Below are positions 31,431-35,038 of a stretch of DNA of 35,038 nt, one piece after another. Every line of letters starts with the position of its first letter. The stretch's first letter is position 1. The notes beneath the pieces are model-generated. The model worked only from the letters and a program-made list of their open reading frames with translations, did not search any database and was not told the origin of the DNA. The position numbers and the translations under genes were made by a program. The DNA is from Pirellulaceae bacterium (GTDB taxonomy: Bacteria > Planctomycetota > Planctomycetia > Pirellulales > Pirellulaceae): contig JABDKS010000064.1 in assembly GCA_013002105.1 (NCBI GenBank), positions 1-35,038 of the forward strand, read 5' to 3'.

Positions 31431-31600
31431 AATTCCGCAATTACATAGTTTGGCGACAATGGCCAAATAAGAACGGAGTTTCCGCCAGTGACGATGTTCC
31501 GGTTTTGCCCGGAAACACGGTCTGTAAGATTGGAGCCCGATGAGTGGGGTCGAGCCCGAGTCTCACGTACCTTAGTTCTGACACTCAGTGTCTATTCATC

Positions 31601-31960
31601 ATGCCAAACCCCTATGCAACATCATCGAATATCGACAACAGCAGGGGCATTTTTGCTGATTTTGCGCGATTGCGCCGGTCATCCTTTCTGTATCGAGAAA
31701 TCGAGTTTGACGAGCCGTTTTCGGGGCGAATGGTTTACTCGGGCTGGTGGTTTTGGCAGCGAGTGAACGTTGGCGGTCAGCGGGTTTGGTCACGTGTCAG
31801 TTGGATCACGATCGACCGCGAGTTGGAGTTTTTGTTGCCCGCGGCAGTCGATCCAGGCTGTTCGCCCTGTCGGATCGAAATTGAATTCAGTCGCGGATTA
31901 CAGATCCGCAGATTTCGGATTTGGATCGCGGGGCAGATTGTGTTCGACGAGATCAACTGA
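31601..31960 (+). CDS. hypothetical protein, 119 aa
   Basis: I do not recognise a named family. The ATG at 31601 starts MPNPYATSSN; an in-frame upstream start at 31544 adds residues with no pattern. The protein has no signal peptide or membrane segment, so it is probably cytoplasmic. It is rich in Trp, Arg and aromatic residues arranged as alternating strands (FSGRMVYSGWWFWQRV, VWSRVSWITI, IEIEFSRGLQIRRFRIWI), which suggests a small beta-rich fold. There is a Cys pair in CSPC. No ribosome site stands out. It is divergent from paralog B and 212 bp upstream of the Gfo/Idh gene on the same strand. Confidence 0.65.
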   Translation: MPNPYATSSNIDNSRGIFADFARLRRSSFLYREIEFDEPFSGRMVYSGWWFWQRVNVGGQRVWSRVSWITIDRELEFLLPAAVDPGCSPCRIEIEFSRGLQIRRFRIWIAGQIVFDEIN

Positions 31961-31982
31961 ACCGTTGGCAACTTGATAATCG

Positions 31983-32014
31983 AATTCTCGCTGGAAATCC
32001 AATTCTCGCTGGAA
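31983..32014. repeat. short direct repeat upstream of the Gfo/Idh gene
   Basis: The 14-bp string AATTCTCGCTGGAA occurs at 31983-31996 and again at 32001-32014, 18 bp apart start to start. It lies just after the stop of the hypothetical gene at 31601-31960 and 159 bp before the next start. It may be a minor duplication or a tandem binding site. Confidence 0.6.
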
Positions 32015-32172
32015 TCTGTACGTCGAGAGCCGACGTCAGGGTGATTGCGTCTTATTAAATGGGTGACGTAGGCGAGATCATCAAATAAGATCTTGCACGT
32101 CGAGATGTCTTGCCCCACGAGCATGTCATTGCCACTGCTTTCAACTGGATTCACCAAAGGAGTCTGTTTTCA

Positions 32173-33639
32173 ATGTCTGATTCTTCCCGCCGTCAATTTT
32201 TAAAAGTGTCTGGTGCAGCCGCGATGACGACGACCGTCGCACTATCGGCCCGCCGTAGTCAAGCTGCGGCCGGTTCCAACGATCGGTTGCGAATTGGGTT
32301 CATCGGCCCCGGCGGACGCGGATTTGGCGCGCACGTCAAGAAACTCTGCCAATTGCACAACGAAGGTCGAAAGATCGAATTGGTCGGTGTTGCCGAAGTT
32401 TATGAGAACCAGCGCAACAAAGTGGCGGATTACATCGAAGACAAAACCGGCACCAAGCCCGGTCGCTACGTCGACTACACCGAGATGATCGAAAAGGAAA
32501 ATTTGGACGCGGTTTGCATCGGGACACCCGACCATTGGCACCACAATCAAACCATCGATTCGCTGAACGCTGATTTGCATGTCTATTGCGAAAAACCGAT
32601 GACCAAAACGGTGGAGGAAGCGTTCAATGTCGAAAAAGTCTGGAAGGAAACCGGCAAGGTCATGCAAGTCGGTGTGCAGTCGACCAGCTTGCCCGTTTGG
32701 GATCAGGTGCGCGAGCTATTGAACGACGGTAAAGTCGGCAAGGTGCTCGGGTTCCAAACCGAATATTTCCGCAATAGCGACGTCGGCCAATGGCGGTATT
32801 ACGCGCTGGAAAAAGAGATGACTCCCAAATCCATCGATTGGGACCGTTGGCTCGGCAAGAAAGAGGGCCTCGGCCCGGACATTCCCTTTGACCGGGAGGT
32901 CTATCGACAGTGGCGTCGATTCTGGCCATTTGGCAGCGGCATGTTCACCGACCTGTTTGTGCATCGTACGACGGCGATGTTGAAAGGAACCGGCCTGCGT
33001 TTGCCTCGTCGCGTCGTCGGTGCCGGCGGTCTGTTTTTGGAGTATGACGGGCGAGATGTGCCCGATGTCGCGACAGTGGTCGCGGACTTTGACGAAGGGG
33101 TCGAAGGTCTAATCACGGCAACGATGTGCAACCAAGAATCACGCATCAACCAGTTGATCCGCGGTCATTTTGGGACCTTCAAATTTGGAAACGGCGAAGG
33201 CTTTGACGGATTCGATTTTGTTGCCGAACGCCCGCAAGTGACTCATGTGCGTGATTACAACGATGAACGCATCAGCACCGACCCTGTGCCAGACACGACG
33301 CTAGCGCACTTTGCCAATTGGTTGGACGCGATCGAAGCGGACGATCCGATGAAGTGCAATAATCCGCCGGATCTAGGTGCGGCGGCGATTGCGGTTGTCA
33401 TCCTGGGTGCACAAAGCTATCGCAATGGTGAAGTCTATTTTCTTGACAAAGAGAACCGCACCATCAGCACCAAGGACCCCGGTTGGGCCAAGCAGTGGGA
33501 GGCCCTTTCGGCAGCACGCGCCGAACCGAAGCACATTCCAGGCTGGAGAGCGGGCGACTTTGGCAGCAAGCTGGTCGAACCCGAGTACATGTACCTGGCC
33601 GGTCCCTGGGTCGACGGCAAAGAACCGCAAAAAAGCTAA
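32173..33639 (+). CDS. Tat-exported Gfo/Idh/MocA family oxidoreductase
   Basis: This 488-residue NAD(P)-dependent oxidoreductase acts on sugars or inositol-like compounds in its family. It has a twin-arginine signal SRRQFLKVSGAAA (5-17) with a likely cut after SQA, so it would be exported already folded with cofactor. The Rossmann loop is IGFIGPGGRG (41-50). CIGTPDHWH (115-123) and the family EKP motif (140-142, CEKPMTKTVEEA) follow. The second domain (about 165-450) reads as the usual beta-sheet dimer domain with GSGMFTDLFVH. AAAGGAG ten bases before the ATG at 32173 fixes the start. Planctomycetes carry many such exported paralogs, thought to serve polysaccharide breakdown. The exact substrate cannot be read from sequence, and no sugar genes adjoin it. 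Confidence 0.95.
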   Translation: MSDSSRRQFLKVSGAAAMTTTVALSARRSQAAAGSNDRLRIGFIGPGGRGFGAHVKKLCQLHNEGRKIELVGVAEVYENQRNKVADYIEDKTGTKPGRYVDYTEMIEKENLDAVCIGTPDHWHHNQTIDSLNADLHVYCEKPMTKTVEEAFNVEKVWKETGKVMQVGVQSTSLPVWDQVRELLNDGKVGKVLGFQTEYFRNSDVGQWRYYALEKEMTPKSIDWDRWLGKKEGLGPDIPFDREVYRQWRRFWPFGSGMFTDLFVHRTTAMLKGTGLRLPRRVVGAGGLFLEYDGRDVPDVATVVADFDEGVEGLITATMCNQESRINQLIRGHFGTFKFGNGEGFDGFDFVAERPQVTHVRDYNDERISTDPVPDTTLAHFANWLDAIEADDPMKCNNPPDLGAAAIAVVILGAQSYRNGEVYFLDKENRTISTKDPGWAKQWEALSAARAEPKHIPGWRAGDFGSKLVEPEYMYLAGPWVDGKEPQKS

Positions 33640-33672
33640 TCCGCAACCGGATGAGAGTCTTTGAAAATCAAT

Positions 33673-33707
33673 CAGGCCAGCTTGGAAATCACAAGCTGGC
33701 CTGTTTT
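33673..33707 (+). terminator. intrinsic terminator of the Gfo/Idh gene
   Basis: A perfect 12-bp stem, CAGGCCAGCTTG (33673-33684) with CAAGCTGGCCTG (33692-33703), has a 7-nt loop and is followed by TTTT. It sits between two convergent genes and may also stop the minus-strand phosphoesterase transcript. Confidence 0.9.
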
Positions 33708-33728
33708 GTGTTCACCACAAACAGTTCG

Positions 33729-34328
33729 TTAGGCGTCCAGGATCACACCGCGAGGTCCCGCGTTGAGAATTTTGGTGTCGCCCAATGTGACCTGCTTTTC
33801 CCAGTCGCTATGGATGTGGCCGCAAACCACTAAGCGAGGTGATTGCTGTTGAATGATCGATCGGATCGCGGTGCTACCGCGCACGCGCCCGGCGCTATCG
33901 TGATCGACCGTATCGATGGGAGGAGAATGCACGACCAAAACACCGCCGGCGGGGCAACCGCTGAGCAGCTCGGTTGCCTGCTGTTCGTCGAAGTCGTAGC
34001 TCCAGGCCCCAAAGGGTGTGACCGGGATTCCGCCGCCCACACCCCAGAAACTGACGCCATCGATGTCACACCCTTCTCCATGTAATACGGTCGCGGTGGG
34101 CCAATTTGCCACGGCGTCCCGCAGTTCCGCGGTCGTTTCGCCGTTGCCCGGGACGAGGACGGTTGGTTTACTGATTGCCGTCAGGATATCGATCGTGTCG
34201 GAAATCCCACGATGTTGATTGGCAAAGTCGCCCGCACCGATCACCACGTCGACCTGTTGGGCAAGGTGTACGAGGGCGCGTGCGGCGTCTTGATCGCAAT
34301 GCAAATCACTAAAGCACAAGAACTTCAT
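33729..34328 (-). CDS. calcineurin-like metallophosphoesterase
   Basis: This 199-residue cytoplasmic protein has the metallophosphoesterase metal-site series in order: FSDLH (D8, H10), GAGDFAN (D34, N37), GNGE (61-64), VVHSPP (H134) and GHIH (H171, H173). Such enzymes use two metal ions to cleave phosphomono- or diesters. The third motif is GNGE instead of the common GNHD/E, so the usual transition-state histidine is replaced by Gly at position 63. That may mean a shift in substrate class, such as diesterase-only activity, by analogy with known His variants in this superfamily. The ATG at 34328 is chosen; an in-frame TTG lies two codons earlier. The nearby + strand membrane gene starts 186 bp away. 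Confidence 0.88.
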   Translation of the reverse strand: MKFLCFSDLHCDQDAARALVHLAQQVDVVIGAGDFANQHRGISDTIDILTAISKPTVLVPGNGETTAELRDAVANWPTATVLHGEGCDIDGVSFWGVGGGIPVTPFGAWSYDFDEQQATELLSGCPAGGVLVVHSPPIDTVDHDSAGRVRGSTAIRSIIQQQSPRLVVCGHIHSDWEKQVTLGDTKILNAGPRGVILDA

Positions 34329-34513
34329 CGACAAACTTCATTCTCACGGGTCTGCGGGCTAGGCTGAGGCGGTTATCCTTGGCAACGTTTCGCATTCTAG
34401 CAAACCGCATCGCTGGGCAATGGCGTTCATGGCGTCGGCGACGCGAATTGTGTCCGCGATCGGGCGGCATTCTCAACCAGGTCGCCATTCCTACTAACTT
34501 CCAACGGTACGTG

Positions 34514-34876
34514 ATGGGAAAAAAACGCCCTGCAGCTTCATCGACCTGGCAGGATCCTCGCCGCAACGTGGTCGCGGTGTTGAGTCTGTTGTTGATGGCG
34601 GGCGGACTGGCGGCGTGGTGGCTGGGCGAGGAGAGTTGGTCGACATTTGCGAGTGCGGCGATGGGGCGTATCGGAATTGTGTTGGGCGCCTTGTGGCTCG
34701 CTTGGCCTTCGCTTCGTCGACCCGCACGATGGTTACCGCCGGGGATCGCGGTAGGCTGTGTTTTGGGCCTCATCGTGTTGGCAGCCCAGCCGAGGTTGAT
34801 CGTATTTGTACTGCCCGCGTTGGGCGCGTTGACGATGTTGGCGGCCGTGGTTCGCGCGCTGCGTGGCTCGCGCTGA
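34514..34876 (+). CDS. small membrane protein, unknown function
   Basis: This 120-residue protein has a charged start (MGKKRPAASSTWQDPRRN) and three hydrophobic helices: VVAVLSLLLMAGGLAAWWL (about 19-37), IGIVLGALWLAWPSL and a longer C-terminal segment around VLGLIVLAA to FVLPALGALTMLAAVV. The positively charged start suggests the N-terminus stays in the cytoplasm. No family motif is recognisable. The frame is open back to a TTG at 34379, but the added residues are Arg-rich and not protein-like. No ribosome site is obvious before the ATG at 34514. Confidence 0.6.
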   Translation: MGKKRPAASSTWQDPRRNVVAVLSLLLMAGGLAAWWLGEESWSTFASAAMGRIGIVLGALWLAWPSLRRPARWLPPGIAVGCVLGLIVLAAQPRLIVFVLPALGALTMLAAVVRALRGSR

Positions 34877-34932
34877 TCGATGACAAGCTGCCCGGCTGCC
34901 TTCGATAGGCACCAGAGCAATTTTAGTTTTCT

Positions 34933-34986
34933 CGTAGGCCAGGACCTGTCGTGGCGAAACTGTGCCAGTACAGGTCCTGGCCTACG
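34933..34986. repeat. REP-like palindromic element, copy 2
   Basis: Perfect 17-bp arms CGTAGGCCAGGACCTGT (34933-34949) and its complement (34970-34986) extend, after two mismatches, to TGGC/GCCA (52-55/64-67 of the 34900 block). The loop is 8 nt. The arms share GGCCAGGACCTGTC with copy 1 at 169-214. It lies in intergenic DNA after the small membrane-protein gene. No T run follows. Confidence 0.75.
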
Positions 34987-35038
34987 ATTGATCCCACGTA
35001 TTAAGTAAAAATGCTTTAGCCGCGAAGCAGCCCCAGGT

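Overview
The window reads as chromosomal DNA of a planctomycete, most likely a member of Pirellulaceae related to Rhodopirellula or Rubripirellula. This is inferred from protein style, not from a marker gene. The pointers are giant surface proteins that begin with a basic leader and an LExRxLLA-type motif and end in dockerin-like repeats, a Tat-dependent Gfo/Idh/MocA oxidoreductase, a NIPSNAP protein with a signal peptide, an NHL-repeat lipoprotein, a prenyltransferase-like repeat protein with one membrane anchor, and weak or absent Shine-Dalgarno sites at many genes. I saw no rRNA, tRNA, CRISPR array, insertion sequence or phage gene.

Layout. 1-313: intergenic, with a long palindromic element. 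314-2938 (-): mutS. 3107-3892 (-): secreted NIPSNAP protein. 4086-5003 (+): TerC-family membrane protein, followed in frame by a 59-codon candidate small ORF. 5154-8201 (-): cadherin/dockerin surface protein. 8579-10348 (+): secreted protein with Met-Glu repeats. 10349-10965: 617-bp spacer with nine 16-bp tandem repeats and a pair of tandem palindromes. 10966-19374 (+): 2802-residue surface protein containing a complete metzincin zinc-protease motif. 19395-19664 (-): small WYL-like protein. 19906-20946 (-): NHL lipoprotein. 21030-23678 (+): an operon-like run of a TsaC/arginine-phosphatase fusion, rpiB and a DNA polymerase III delta' subunit. 23763-25379 (-): prenyltransferase-like repeat protein. 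25522-28254 (-): an AMP-forming acyl-activating enzyme followed by an aldehyde/acyl-CoA dehydrogenase-like enzyme. 28519-31307 (-): two tandem paralogous secreted proteins, each with its own matching promoter, leader and terminator. 31601-31960 (+): conserved-looking hypothetical protein. 32173-33639 (+): Gfo/Idh/MocA oxidoreductase. 33729-34328 (-): metallophosphoesterase. 34514-34876 (+): small membrane protein. A second copy of the palindromic element lies at 34933-34986.

The most interesting points are these. (1) The LMW-phosphatase half of the TsaC fusion carries the threonine signature of the protein-arginine phosphatase YwlE, and rpiB follows it, matching Bacillus ywlC-ywlE-ywlF. (2) A metzincin site sits inside a giant protein that would otherwise look purely adhesive. 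(3) An adenylating enzyme is paired with an ALDH-fold enzyme that lacks the usual catalytic glutamate, which suggests a LuxE/LuxC-like carboxylic-acid reduction module. (4) A whole transcription unit has been duplicated, and both copies keep an inverted repeat overlapping the -35 box. (5) Several unexplained repeat families lie in intergenic DNA.
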